Below, one piece after another: positions 25,727-33,999 of a DNA stretch of 64,000 nt. A model generated the notes under the pieces. That model searched no databases. It was not told the origin of the DNA and saw only the letters and a program-made list of their open reading frames with translations. How positions within the stretch are numbered: position 1 is the stretch's first letter; each line of letters begins with the position of its first letter. Source of the DNA: Micromonospora musae (GTDB taxonomy: Bacteria; Actinomycetota; Actinomycetes; Mycobacteriales; Micromonosporaceae); NCBI RefSeq assembly GCF_003626635.1, contig NZ_RAZT01000010.1:272192-336191 (forward strand), written 5' to 3'. The translations under genes were made by a program, and so were the position numbers.

Positions 25727-26533
25727 ATGCCGTCCATGACGGGGGACGTGGCACGGCAGCGCAGCACCCACGAGGCTGGATTCCGTCGATGGTCCACGTG
25801 GTGGCAGGTGCTGCGGGTCGTGCTGCTCGTGCTCTGGATCTGCTGGGCGGCGTCGAGTTGGTGGTCGGCGCCACGTCAGGCGAGCACGGCACGGGCCCGA
25901 GCGGACCTCTCCGCCGGGCGGATGGTGTCCTACCAATGGGCCGCCGGGTGGGACAACACTGCCGACTGGAGCTGGGCAGAGGATCGGGGGTTGTGGCTCA
26001 GCGGCCGTGCCGGGCCGCTCTTCGTCTGGCGTACGGGTGACTGGCGGGTGCACTACGCCGAGTTCGATCGCGACTTCACCGGCCCCACCGAGCCCGGCTC
26101 CTTCGACGCGACGCAGTACTCCGGCGCGGAGGCCGCCGCCTTCGACCAGCTCCTGCAATCCGCCGAGCTGGATCGGCGGTGGCAGGGGGTGGATTCCCCA
26201 CCTCCGCTGGGGAACCTGGCGGCGCTGCTCATGCTCGGCCTCCTGACGGTGCTGGTGCTCGGGCCCGCTCCCGCCCGAGGCACCCGCTGGTTCTGGTTCT
26301 GGGTGCTCACCGGGGTTCCGTTCGGCCTCGGACTGATCTGGTGGCTCGGTCGGGAACGTCCCTGGCACCCCGCCGAGCCAGCACCACCGACCGCGGTCGG
26401 CCGCGACCCCCGGGACCGGTGGTACGCCGGCCTGCTCATCGGGATAGCGACCTCCATCGCGGCGAGCCTGCTGCTGTACGGACTGCGACAGGTGCTCGGC
26501 GAGTGGTACGTACCCCACGACGCCGGCAGTTGA
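25727..26533 (+). CDS. Hypothetical membrane protein
   Basis: 268 residues, four likely membrane helices: about 27-45, 160-178, 188-206 and 230-250, with a Trp-rich extracytoplasmic domain (about 45-158) between the first two (many WW/WS motifs, YSGAEAAAFDQLL). I do not recognise the family. The start ATG at 25727 has an in-frame alternative four codons downstream. Follows the protease gene by 71 bases on the same strand. Confidence 0.7.
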   Translation: MPSMTGDVARQRSTHEAGFRRWSTWWQVLRVVLLVLWICWAASSWWSAPRQASTARARADLSAGRMVSYQWAAGWDNTADWSWAEDRGLWLSGRAGPLFVWRTGDWRVHYAEFDRDFTGPTEPGSFDATQYSGAEAAAFDQLLQSAELDRRWQGVDSPPPLGNLAALLMLGLLTVLVLGPAPARGTRWFWFWVLTGVPFGLGLIWWLGRERPWHPAEPAPPTAVGRDPRDRWYAGLLIGIATSIAASLLLYGLRQVLGEWYVPHDAGS

Positions 26534-26689
26534 CGTTCCGTCTCTCGCGGGCGATCGGCGGAATCCGCCGTTGCCGGGGCGACCGAGGTCGGCGCGTTGC
26601 CGCTGGTGGGAAGGTGCCCACTGTCGGATATCCGGCGCGGGACCATCGGCCGATGGAAATATTACGCTGGGTATGGATTACTGGCGTGG

Positions 26690-26989
26690 GTGGAAGGTCC
26701 TCTCATCGCGGTCCTCCTGCTGGTGGGCCTGCTCATCGGAAGTGGTGTGGGGTCGGCGTACACGCGCGCGCGGCGCGGCTGGGCCGACTACCAGACGGTC
26801 AAGAAAACTGTGCCGACCGCGCGTAAGACGGCCTGGCTGCTGATCCGTGGCGTCACCACGAAGGTCGGTGTGGTCGCCCTGCTGCTGATCGGCGCCGTGG
26901 CCTACGCCGCCGTCGCCCCGGACGACGACGAGTCGGCCGGGCCGGCGCCGAGTCCGTCCGCGACCTCGAGCGAGCGGCCGGGACGCTAG
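26690..26989 (+). CDS. Small membrane protein, hypothetical
   Basis: 99 residues from the GTG at 26690: two membrane helices (about 5-20 and 60-77) joined by a basic loop (RARRGWADYQTVKK), and an acidic Ser/Pro-rich tail. Upstream starts (TTG at 26597) are in frame, but an AT-rich promoter-like stretch (GAAATATTACGCT, 26656-26668) suggests transcription begins after them. Its TAG stop forms the border of the MITE-like element. Confidence 0.55.
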   Translation: MEGPLIAVLLLVGLLIGSGVGSAYTRARRGWADYQTVKKTVPTARKTAWLLIRGVTTKVGVVALLLIGAVAYAAVAPDDDESAGPAPSPSATSSERPGR

Positions 26990-27154
26990 TGCGGTGTCCA
27001 GAAACGTTCACCGGGCCGCGCCGGGTCCAGACGACGACCGGCGGCGTTGGAGTCGGGCCTGGATACAACACCGGGATCCAGGCCCGGCTCCGCCTTGCCG
27101 GATCGCCGCCTGGACCTCGCCGCGACACCGCCAACGTTCCTGGACAACGCACTA
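26987..27154. mobile_element. MITE-like element, copy 2 (ends TAGTGCG...)
   Basis: 168 bp with 20-bp terminal inverted repeats GTGCG(G/T)TGTCCAG(A/G)AACGTT (two mismatches) bounded by TA on both sides (CTAG context), consistent with a TA target duplication as made by IS630/Tc1-type transposases. Its core (27018-27109) is the inverted copy of the core of the element at 9268-9435, yet the ends are unrelated. No coding capacity. The left TA is part of the stop codon of the preceding gene. Confidence 0.75.
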
Positions 27155-27164
27155 GCCTCAGGGT

Positions 27165-27590
27165 GTGGATGGCGATGTGCGGGTGACCGACAGGTGGACA
27201 GTCCCCGCCGCCGAGCTGCGGGAGCGCTTCTCCCGGTCGTCCGGCCCGGGCGGGCAGGGTGTCAACACCGCCGACACCCGGGTCGAGCTGAGCTTCGACC
27301 TGGCCGGCTCGGCCAGCCTGCCCGAGTCGTTGCGGACCCGGGCGCTGGAGCGGCTCGCCGGGCGGCTCGTGGACGGCGTGCTGACCATCACCGCCAGCGA
27401 GCACCGGGCGCAGCTGGCCAACCGTGAGGCGGCTCGGGAGCGACTCGCCGGGCTGCTGCGTGAGGCGATCGCGCCACCGCCCCCGCCCCGCCGGCCGACC
27501 CGTCCGTCCCGAGGGGCGAAGGAACGCCGCCTGGCCGAGAAGAAGCGCCAGTCCCAGCGCAAACGGGACCGCCGCGTCGACGGCGAGTAG
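27165..27590 (+). CDS. arfB: Ribosome-rescue peptidyl-tRNA hydrolase ArfB
   Basis: 141 residues. Contains the catalytic GGQ motif (SSGPGGQGVN, about 26-35) and the basic C-terminal tail (AKERRLAEKKRQSQRKRD) that inserts into the empty mRNA channel of a stalled ribosome. Length and layout match YaeJ/ArfB (about 140), not a release factor. The GTG at 27165 is only 10 bases from the MITE; a GTG at 27183 is an equally good start. Confidence 0.92.
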   Translation: MDGDVRVTDRWTVPAAELRERFSRSSGPGGQGVNTADTRVELSFDLAGSASLPESLRTRALERLAGRLVDGVLTITASEHRAQLANREAARERLAGLLREAIAPPPPPRRPTRPSRGAKERRLAEKKRQSQRKRDRRVDGE

Positions 27591-27650
27591 CCGCCGCCGG
27601 GGCCGGCCGAGCACACCGTCCGGCGCACAACGGCACCGATCCGGGACGCC

Positions 27651-28541
27651 TCACCCGTGCGTTGTGAGCGCCGGCCCCTCGCACTCCGCGATGAGGCGCG
27701 CCCGCAGCGGCGCCGCGCGCTCCGCGAACGAGCGCTGCGCCTGCACGTACTCGTGCCTGCCCTCGACCGTCTCCACCCGCACCGGCGGGTAGCCCAGGTC
27801 GGCGAGGTCGTACGGCGACGCCCGCATGTCCAGCGTGCGGATGTCCCGGGCCAGCGCGAAGGCGTCGGCGACCAGCTCGCTCGGGACCAGCGGGGAGAGC
27901 TTGTACGCCCACTTGTAGAGATCCATGTTGGCGTGCAGGCAGCCCGGCTGCTCCAGCGCGGGCTGGGCCTCCCGGGACGGGGCGAGCAGGTTCAACGGCC
28001 GGGCCGGCGCCGTGAAGAACCGGTACGCGTCGAAGTGGCTGCACCGGATCCGGTTCGCCTCCACCGTCCGCGCGGTCTCCTCCGGGCTGAGCCGCAGCGG
28101 CCAGGCGTTGTGCCGTACCTCCGCCTGGGTCTGCCGGTAGACCATCGCCCACTCGTGCATTCCGAAGCAGCCGAGGTGCGGTTGGCGGCCGGCGGTCGCC
28201 GCGAGGAGCGTACGGATCCAGTCGATCGACTCGGCGCGCCGGGCGCGCACCGCGGCCGTGTCGAGCATCACCCCGGCGCCGCTCGCCCGGTAGTCGCGGC
28301 CGAACTCGGCCGGATCCGCGCCGCTCAGCAGCACGCCCGGACCGGGATGCCAGCGACGTAGCTGCGCCGGACGGTGCGAGTAGTAGGTGAAGAGGAAGTC
28401 CTCCACCGGGTGCTTCTCGCCCCGACGCCGTCGTGCCAGGTGCGAGGTGAGCCAGCCGTCGACCCGCTCCTCGTGGGCGTGCCGTCGCGCCCGCCAGTCG
28501 GCCGCGTCGAGCACGGCTGACGGGGTGAGGGCGGCGGTCAC
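27651..28541 (-). CDS. Putative 3-methyladenine DNA glycosylase-type protein
   Basis: 296 residues from the GTG at 28541. Proteins with this pattern (VEDFLFTYYSHRPAQLRRWHPGPG, then a C-terminal KLSPLVPSELVADAFALARDIR) are widespread in actinobacteria and usually named 3-methyladenine DNA glycosylases, but I see no helix-hairpin-helix or AlkA motif, so the activity is uncertain. It contains many His/Trp/Tyr residues and no signal peptide. Adjacent to, and 34 bases from, the DUF4352-like gene on the same strand. Confidence 0.6.
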   Translation of the reverse strand: MTAALTPSAVLDAADWRARRHAHEERVDGWLTSHLARRRRGEKHPVEDFLFTYYSHRPAQLRRWHPGPGVLLSGADPAEFGRDYRASGAGVMLDTAAVRARRAESIDWIRTLLAATAGRQPHLGCFGMHEWAMVYRQTQAEVRHNAWPLRLSPEETARTVEANRIRCSHFDAYRFFTAPARPLNLLAPSREAQPALEQPGCLHANMDLYKWAYKLSPLVPSELVADAFALARDIRTLDMRASPYDLADLGYPPVRVETVEGRHEYVQAQRSFAERAAPLRARLIAECEGPALTTHG

Positions 28542-28575
28542 CGCACCAGCGTACGACCGCCGTCCGCTCCGCCGA

Positions 28576-29931
28576 TCAGGGCACGTCGACCCGCACACCG
28601 GGGGAGAAGACCCCGCTGCGCAGCTCCAGCTGCTTCGGCGGCTCCCGCCCGTCGACGCTGAAGACCAGCGGCAGGACCACCCGGCTCCCGGCCTCCAGCG
28701 GCTGGGCGAAGATGTCCCGGCCGAGGTTGGCCATCCGGGTCGCCGGCTCGTCGGTCGTCACGAACCGGCCACCCGGCAGGTATGCCCGTTGCAGCTCGCC
28801 GTGCCACGCCTGATGCTCCGGGGTCAGGTTGCGCACCCCGACGGTGGCCTGACACTGACGTCGGCCGACGTCGGCCGGTCCGGCGCAGGCGACCCGGTAC
28901 ACGGTGAACTCGAAGGCCGCCTCGCGCAGTGGCACCCCCATCGGCCCGGCGACGCCCTTGCCGTGCCACGCGCCGCTCGTCGGCTGGCTGTCGGTGTCGA
29001 TCGAGGTGACCTGACGGGTGGCCGTCCAGCCGGCGACCCCGATCACGCCGGCGAGCACCGCCACGGCCGAGGTGACGAGTAGCCAGACGGGCGGCTTGCG
29101 CCGTCGCGCCGTCGCCCGGGGCGCCGCCGGGCGCGGATAGATGGTGCCGCGGCCGTGCCGAGGGTCCCGGGCGGGCTCCGGGTCGCCGTCGCCGTCGGCC
29201 AGGGCGGAGGCGACCGTCCGTCGCCGTCGCCGCCACAGCCACCAGCCCGTCGCCGCGCCGAGCAGCACCACGGCGATCGGCACGCCGATCAGCACCGGCC
29301 GTTGCCACGCCGGGGTCGCCGTCTCCTTCGCCGACGGACCCGCCGCCGCGTTCCAGGTGGCGGTGGCGCAGTCGTACGGCCGCCTGCCGTCGCTGGTGAA
29401 GGCGCAGGCGGGTGCGGTCATCGGCTGACCCGTCGGCGCCTGCGCCAGCGAGGTGTTCAAGGTGGTGACGCTGTTCGCCGGCAGCTTGAGGCGCCAGGTC
29501 ACCTCGCTCGCCGACTGGCCGGCGACGCGGCTGGCCTGGCCGCCGGCGGAGATGATCGAGGGCGCGGCACCGGGAGGCAACTCCTGCCGGACCGTGGTGT
29601 CCACCGGCGTGCCGCCGGTGTTGCGCACGTGGATCCGGTAGGCCGGGGCCGGCGTGGGTGCCGGGGCCACCGCCACGGTGACCGGCGGCTTCGGTGGCGG
29701 TGGCAGCGCCCGGGTGGGCGTGGGGACCGCCGGTGGCGCCGCGGGCATGCCCGGCTGCTGGGACGGCGACGGCGAAGACCCCGAGGACGAGGGCTCCGGC
29801 GCCACCGCCGGTCGTGGCCGTGCGGCGGCCGGATCGGGCAGCACCGCGGGCAGGGCCGGCACGGCGGCGAGGATTCCCAGGCAGTGTACGAACACCGCGA
29901 GGGCCTTCTGGTGTCGTGTCGATGCAGGCAT
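28576..29931 (-). CDS. Membrane protein with Pro-rich region and DUF4352-like C-terminal domain
   Basis: 451 residues. Order: signal-type helix (8-34), Pro/Ser-rich segment (35-95), a beta domain of DUF11 type (about 97-160: YRIHVRNTGGTPVDTTVRQ), a membrane helix (about 210-230) followed by RRRRR, a cytoplasmic linker, a second membrane helix (about 288-305), and an outer C-terminal Ig-like domain resembling DUF4352 (FTVYRVAC...VGVRNLTPEHQ...VVLPLVFSVD). Function unknown; the last domain is common in secreted actinobacterial proteins. The ATG has GGAGG 10-15 bases upstream. Confidence 0.75.
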   Translation of the reverse strand: MPASTRHQKALAVFVHCLGILAAVPALPAVLPDPAAARPRPAVAPEPSSSGSSPSPSQQPGMPAAPPAVPTPTRALPPPPKPPVTVAVAPAPTPAPAYRIHVRNTGGTPVDTTVRQELPPGAAPSIISAGGQASRVAGQSASEVTWRLKLPANSVTTLNTSLAQAPTGQPMTAPACAFTSDGRRPYDCATATWNAAAGPSAKETATPAWQRPVLIGVPIAVVLLGAATGWWLWRRRRRTVASALADGDGDPEPARDPRHGRGTIYPRPAAPRATARRRKPPVWLLVTSAVAVLAGVIGVAGWTATRQVTSIDTDSQPTSGAWHGKGVAGPMGVPLREAAFEFTVYRVACAGPADVGRRQCQATVGVRNLTPEHQAWHGELQRAYLPGGRFVTTDEPATRMANLGRDIFAQPLEAGSRVVLPLVFSVDGREPPKQLELRSGVFSPGVRVDVP

Positions 29932-30229
29932 ACGAACGAACCTCCGGAGCCGACGCTAGGGGCGGGGACACGTCGTGCGGGTATGACTTGCCGAAACCCG
30001 CCCCGGCGCCCGCCGAGTCGCGTACGCTCCGCGGCCCGGTCCCTCGGACGGGCGTTCCGCGCTGGCCGTCGAGCGGTGTGCCGGAGCGCGGGGTGTCCCG
30101 TCCGCCGGCCCCGTCCGCCGAGCCCATTCGGCCCCGCCCGCCGACCCGTGCCGGCCCCGCCCGGCTTCCGACGGGCCCCGCCTGTGGCGTCGACGGTGGC
30201 GGCGACGGTGGCCGGGCTAGATTTGCCGG
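29932..30229. other. Divergent intergenic region
   Basis: 298 bases between the DUF4352-like gene and the FAH-family gene. Very GC- and Pro-codon-rich. I see no gene, terminator or convincing promoter in it. Confidence 0.4.
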
Positions 30230-31033
30230 GTGCGTATCGTTCGTTTCGCTCATGCCAAGGGATTTTCGTTCGGGGTCGCCGAGGGCGAGATGTCGGCTGG
30301 GCTGGAGGGCCTGACCGTCGCCGAGATCGAGGGGCACCCCTTCGGCGAGATCAAGTTCACCGGTGCCCGCTGGGCCCTCTCCGACGTGCGGCTGCTCTCG
30401 CCGATCCTGCCGAGCAAGGTCGTCTGTGTCGGCCGCAACTACGCCGAGCACGCCGCGGAGCACGGCAGCGAGGTGCCGAAGGAGCCGTTGCTCTTCCTCA
30501 AACCCTCCACCTCGGTGATCGGTCCGCGCGACGCGATCCGGCTGCCGATCTTCTCGAAGCAGGTCGAGCACGAGGCGGAGCTCGCGGTGGTGATCGGGGC
30601 GACGGGTGCCCGCCGGGCCGACCGGGCCACCGCGGAGCGGGCGATCTTCGGCTACACCTGTGCCAACGACGTGACCGCCCGGGACCTGCAGCGCTCCGAC
30701 GGCCAGTGGACCCGGGCGAAGGGCTTCGACTCGTTCTGCCCCATCGGTCCCTGGATCACGACCGGGCTGGACGTCTCCGACCTGGAGGTCCGGTGCGAGG
30801 TGGGTTCCGACCCGAACGCCATGGAGGTGCGCCAGCTGGGCCGTACCCGGGACATGGTCTTCGACGTGCCGGCGCTCGTCTCGTACATCTCGCACGTGAT
30901 GACGCTGCTGCCCGGCGACGTCGTCCTGACCGGCACCCCGGCGGGGGTTAGCCCGCTCACCGACGGGGATACGGTCACGGTGCGGATCGAGGGGATCGGC
31001 GAGCTCACCAACCCGGTGCTGCCGGTCGCCTGA
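30230..31033 (+). CDS. Fumarylacetoacetate hydrolase (FAH) family protein
   Basis: 267 residues with the FAH catalytic domain from about 60: VCVGRNYAEHAAEHG, FLKPSTS, the metal glutamates in VEHEAELAVVIG and the aspartate in ANDVTARDLQ. Family members cleave C-C bonds in aromatic catabolism or act as oxaloacetate decarboxylases/acylpyruvases; the generic form found in most actinobacteria has no proven substrate here. It lies just upstream of the tRNA genes, next to leuCD as in other actinobacteria. Confidence 0.9.
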   Translation: MRIVRFAHAKGFSFGVAEGEMSAGLEGLTVAEIEGHPFGEIKFTGARWALSDVRLLSPILPSKVVCVGRNYAEHAAEHGSEVPKEPLLFLKPSTSVIGPRDAIRLPIFSKQVEHEAELAVVIGATGARRADRATAERAIFGYTCANDVTARDLQRSDGQWTRAKGFDSFCPIGPWITTGLDVSDLEVRCEVGSDPNAMEVRQLGRTRDMVFDVPALVSYISHVMTLLPGDVVLTGTPAGVSPLTDGDTVTVRIEGIGELTNPVLPVA

Positions 31034-31086
31034 TCCGGCTCCGACGCCCTGAAACCACAGGTCAAGCTGGGTTTGGGGGGTTGGAT

Positions 31087-31115
31087 TTGGCCTGCTGGCG
31101 GCGTCAGGGTAAAGT
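31087..31115 (+). promoter_or_regulatory. Promoter of tRNA-Gln
   Basis: TTGGCC (31087-31092), 17-bp spacer, TAAAGT (31110-31115), placing the start about 20 bases before the tRNA. Confidence 0.5.
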
Positions 31116-31141
31116 TCATTCCCGGCACCGCAAGGGGCCAA

Positions 31142-31213
31142 TGGGGTATGGGGTAATTGGCAGCCCGACTGATTCTGGTTCAGTTAGTCTAGGTTCGAGT
31201 CCTGGTACCCCAG
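31142..31213 (+). tRNA. tRNA-Gln (anticodon CTG)
   Basis: 72 bases. Acceptor TGGGGTA pairs with TACCCCA, the anticodon loop is TTCTGGT (anticodon CTG) in an ACTGA/TCAGT stem, and the T-arm CTAGG-TTCGAGT-CCTGG is intact. CCA is not encoded. A hairpin at 31216-31239 follows. Confidence 0.95.
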
Positions 31214-31215
31214 CA

Positions 31216-31239
31216 ACCGGTGTTCGCGAGAACGCCGGT
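31216..31239 (+). terminator. Hairpin after tRNA-Gln
   Basis: ACCGGTGTTC pairs with GAACGCCGGT (one mismatch) around GCGA, directly after the tRNA; may end the transcript or assist processing. Confidence 0.45.
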
Positions 31240-31337
31240 CGCTGGATTCTGAAGTCCGCGCTCTGTCCCTCCGGGGGCGGGTGAGTGTCTGATAGGGTTC
31301 AGCGGCGCCGCTCGCACGAGCGGTTAGGGAAGGTTCT

Positions 31338-31410
31338 GGCCCCGTCGTCTAGCGGCCCAGGACGCCGCCCTCTCAAGGCGGTAGCGCCGGTTCGAATCCG
31401 GTCGGGGCTA
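31338..31410 (+). tRNA. tRNA-Glu (anticodon CTC), copy 1
   Basis: 73 bases. Acceptor GGCCCCG pairs with CGGGGCT, the anticodon stem CCGCC/GGCGG encloses loop CTCTCAA (anticodon CTC), T-loop TTCGAAT. CCA is not encoded. The -10-like TAGGGT at 31293-31298 may start its transcript. Identical to copy 2. Confidence 0.97.
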
Positions 31411-31420
31411 CATCGGGTAC

Positions 31421-31448
31421 GGCCCGTCTCGTTTCGGCGAGGCGGGCC
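31421..31448 (+). terminator. Terminator after tRNA-Glu copy 1
   Basis: GGCCCGTCTCG pairs with CGAGGCGGGCC (one G-U) around a 6-base loop, 11 bases after the tRNA. Confidence 0.6.
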
Positions 31449-31560
31449 GTTCGCTTCTGCGCGGTCTACCCCCGCGGACCCGGTCCACACCCCTGGGCGG
31501 GGCGTCGCTAGACTACAGCGGCACCGCCCAAGCGGGTGGATGTAAGTACGAAAAGCGCCT

Positions 31561-31633
31561 GGCCCCGTCGTCTAGCGGCCCAGGACGCCGCCCTCTCAAG
31601 GCGGTAGCGCCGGTTCGAATCCGGTCGGGGCTA
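31561..31633 (+). tRNA. tRNA-Glu (anticodon CTC), copy 2
   Basis: Base-for-base identical to the copy at 31338-31410, 150 bases downstream. The CTC anticodon reads GAG, the main Glu codon in this GC-rich genome, which explains gene duplication. Confidence 0.97.
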
Positions 31634-31640
31634 CAACAGC

Positions 31641-31677
31641 GAAAAGGCCCGTCTCGCTTCGCGAGACGGGCCTTTTC
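31641..31677 (+). terminator. Terminator after tRNA-Glu copy 2
   Basis: A perfect stem of 16 bp (AAAAGGCCCGTCTCGC with 31661-31676) around TTC, ending in TTTT; a strong intrinsic terminator. Confidence 0.85.
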
Positions 31678-31694
31678 GTGTTCCGGCGGCGTCC

Positions 31695-31766
31695 CGCCCC
31701 GTTGATCAAGAGGTTCGCGTCAGCTCAGGGCCCGTTCCTGACGCAAACCTCTTGATCAACGGGGCG
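31695..31766. repeat. 72-bp palindromic repeat (CCGTTGATCAAGAGGTT type)
   Basis: Two 29-base arms (31695-31723 and 31738-31766) differ by one base around a 14-base loop. The arm contains CCGTTGATCAAGAGGTT, a sequence type I recall as dispersed in Micromonosporaceae genomes. It lies at the 3' end of the IclR gene (39 bases away) and may also end its transcript. Confidence 0.65.
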
Positions 31767-31804
31767 ATAAGGGGGCAGGGGGGGAGGGAGGGGGATGGGG
31801 GGGG

Positions 31805-32491
31805 TTAGAGGCCGGAGAGGCGTTGGCCGGCGCGGACCACGGCCATCGCGTGGCGCTCGCCGGGGCGGCGGCCGAGGCGCTCGATCGGGCCGGAGATGCT
31901 GACCGCCGCGATCACCCGGCCGGTCCGGTCGCGGATCGGCGCCGAGACGCTCGCCACACCCGCCTCCCGCTCGGCGACGCTCTGCGCCCAGCCGCGCCGG
32001 CGCACCTCGGCCAGCGTGCGCCCGGTGAACTTGGCCCGCGGCAGCAGCGGCATCACCGCCTCCGGCGGCTCCCAGGCGAGCAGGATCTGGGCGGCCGAAC
32101 CCGCCGTCATGGGCAGCACCGACCCGACCGGAACGGTGTCGCGCAATCCGCTGGCCCGCTCCGCGGCGGCCACGCAGATCCGCTCGTCCGCCCGGCGCAG
32201 ATAGAGCTGAGCGCTCTCGCCGGTGGCGTCGCGCAGCGCGGAGAGCAGGGGCTCCGCCGCGGTCAGCAGTACGTCCGGCGCCGCGTTGGCCAGCTCGCCG
32301 AGCCGGGGCCCCGGCCGCCAGCGGCCCTGGGTGTCCCGGACCAGCATCCGGTGGATCTCGAGCGCCTGCGCGAGCCGGTGCGCGGTGGCCCGGGGCAGCT
32401 TGGTGCGCTCGACGAGTTCGGCCAGGCTGGCGCCGTCCACGCAGGCGGCCAGGATGACCACCGCCTTGTCGAGAACGCCGACACCGCTCAT
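31805..32491 (-). CDS. ndgR: IclR-family regulator, NdgR-type
   Basis: 228 residues from the ATG at 32491 (MSGVGVLDKAVVIL). N-terminal winged helix-turn-helix (LAELVERTKLPRATAHRLAQAL) and C-terminal IclR ligand domain. The start VGVLDKA and divergent location next to leuC match NdgR of Streptomyces and its mycobacterial counterpart Rv2989, which bind the leuC upstream region and other amino acid genes. It shares a gap of only 49 bases with leuC, so it probably controls both directions. The effector is not known. Confidence 0.88.
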   Translation of the reverse strand: MSGVGVLDKAVVILAACVDGASLAELVERTKLPRATAHRLAQALEIHRMLVRDTQGRWRPGPRLGELANAAPDVLLTAAEPLLSALRDATGESAQLYLRRADERICVAAAERASGLRDTVPVGSVLPMTAGSAAQILLAWEPPEAVMPLLPRAKFTGRTLAEVRRRGWAQSVAEREAGVASVSAPIRDRTGRVIAAVSISGPIERLGRRPGERHAMAVVRAGQRLSGL

Positions 32492-32540
32492 ACTGTGTCC
32501 CACAAGCCGAAACATACCTCCCAGAATTTAGGATGTCCAG
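32492..32540. promoter_or_regulatory. Divergent ndgR/leuC control region
   Basis: Only 49 bases separate the two starts. TAGGAT at 32529-32534 is a good -10 for leuC and would start transcription at or next to the leuC ATG (leaderless). The -35 is weak, which fits activator dependence. The NdgR binding site is expected here. Confidence 0.45.
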
Positions 32541-33986
32541 ATGGTGGGAGTCACTGCTGAGCCGAGGACCCTGGCCGAGAAGGTCTGGGACGCGCACGTC
32601 GTACGGGCCGCCGCCGGTGAACCGGATCTGCTCTACATCGACCTGCACCTCCTGCACGAGGTGACCAGCCCGCAGGCGTTCGACGGACTGCGTCTCGCCG
32701 GCCGCCGGGTGCGCCGCACCGACCTGACGATCGCGACCGAGGATCACAACACCCCGACCGGTTACGCCGACCCGGCCTTCCGTCGGCGCCGCGGCGACCT
32801 GCTCACCGTCGCCGACCCGACCTCGCGGACGCAGCTGGAGACGCTGCGCGCCAACTGCGCCGAGTTCGGGGTCCGGCTGCACCCGCTCGGGGACGAGAAC
32901 CAGGGCATCGTGCACGTCATCGGTCCGCAGCTCGGGCTCACCCAGCCCGGCATGACCATCGTCTGCGGCGACTCGCACACCGCCACCCACGGCGCCTTCG
33001 GTGCGCTCGCCTTCGGTATCGGTACCAGCGAGGTCGAGCACGTCCTGGCCACCCAGACGTTGCCGCAGGGCCGGCCCAGGACGATGGCCGTGAACGTGAC
33101 CGGACGGCTCGCCCCCGGCGTCACCGCCAAGGACCTGGTGCTCGCGCTGATCGCGCAGGTGGGCACCGGCGGCGGACGCGGGCACATCGTCGAGTACCGC
33201 GGCGAGGCCATCCGTGCTCTCTCCATGGAGGGCCGCATGACCATCGCCAACATGTCCATCGAGTGGGGCGCCAAGGCCGGCATGATCGCGCCCGACGAGA
33301 CGACCTTCGCGTACCTCGAGGGGCGGCCGAACGCGCCCCAGGGCGCCGACTGGGACGCGGCAGTCGCCTACTGGCGGACGCTGCCCACCGACGAGGGGGC
33401 GGCCTTCGACAAGGAGGTGACCCTGGACGCCAGCCAGGTGACCCCCTTCGTCACCTGGGGCACCAACCCGGGCCAGGGCGCCCCGCTCAGCGCGCGGGTG
33501 CCGGATCCGGAGCAGTTCGGCACGGACTCCGAGCGGGCCGCGGCCCGGCGGGCGCTGGAGTACATGGACCTGCGCCCCGGCACGTCGCTGCGGGACCTGC
33601 CGATCGACGTGGTGTTCGTCGGCTCGTGCACCAACGGCCGGATCGAGGACCTGCGCGCCGCCGCCGACGTGCTGCGCGGGCGGAAGGTGGCCGGCGGCGT
33701 GCGGATGCTCGTGGTGCCCGGCTCCGCGGCCGTTCGGGAGGCGGCCGAATCGGAGGGGCTGGACAAGGTCTTCGCCGACGCCGGCGCCGAGTGGCGCTTC
33801 GCCGGATGCTCCATGTGTCTGGGCATGAATCCCGACACGTTGAAGCCGGGCGAGCGGTCCGCCTCCACCTCCAACCGCAACTTCGAGGGCCGCCAGGGTC
33901 GGGGCGGGCGCACCCACCTGGTCTCCCCGCCGGTAGCCGCCGCCACCGCCGTGGCGGGCCGGCTGGCCGCCCCCGCCGACCTGTGA
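32541..33986 (+). CDS. leuC: 3-isopropylmalate dehydratase large subunit
   Basis: Aconitase-family enzyme interconverting 2- and 3-isopropylmalate, and also citramalate downstream of CimA. 481 residues. Iron-sulfur cysteines appear in VGSCTNGR and CSMCLGMNPD; the GDSHTATHGAFGALAFGIGTSEVEH segment is typical. ATG at 32541. Followed after 13 bases by leuD. Confidence 0.97.
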   Translation: MVGVTAEPRTLAEKVWDAHVVRAAAGEPDLLYIDLHLLHEVTSPQAFDGLRLAGRRVRRTDLTIATEDHNTPTGYADPAFRRRRGDLLTVADPTSRTQLETLRANCAEFGVRLHPLGDENQGIVHVIGPQLGLTQPGMTIVCGDSHTATHGAFGALAFGIGTSEVEHVLATQTLPQGRPRTMAVNVTGRLAPGVTAKDLVLALIAQVGTGGGRGHIVEYRGEAIRALSMEGRMTIANMSIEWGAKAGMIAPDETTFAYLEGRPNAPQGADWDAAVAYWRTLPTDEGAAFDKEVTLDASQVTPFVTWGTNPGQGAPLSARVPDPEQFGTDSERAAARRALEYMDLRPGTSLRDLPIDVVFVGSCTNGRIEDLRAAADVLRGRKVAGGVRMLVVPGSAAVREAAESEGLDKVFADAGAEWRFAGCSMCLGMNPDTLKPGERSASTSNRNFEGRQGRGGRTHLVSPPVAAATAVAGRLAAPADL

Positions 33987-33999
33987 AGGGATCACGCTG

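Noticed and set aside
31338..31633. The two identical tRNA-Glu genes as an integration (att) duplication from a mobile element.
   Set aside because: The 150 bases between them hold only a terminator; no integrase or cargo, so simple tandem duplication is enough.
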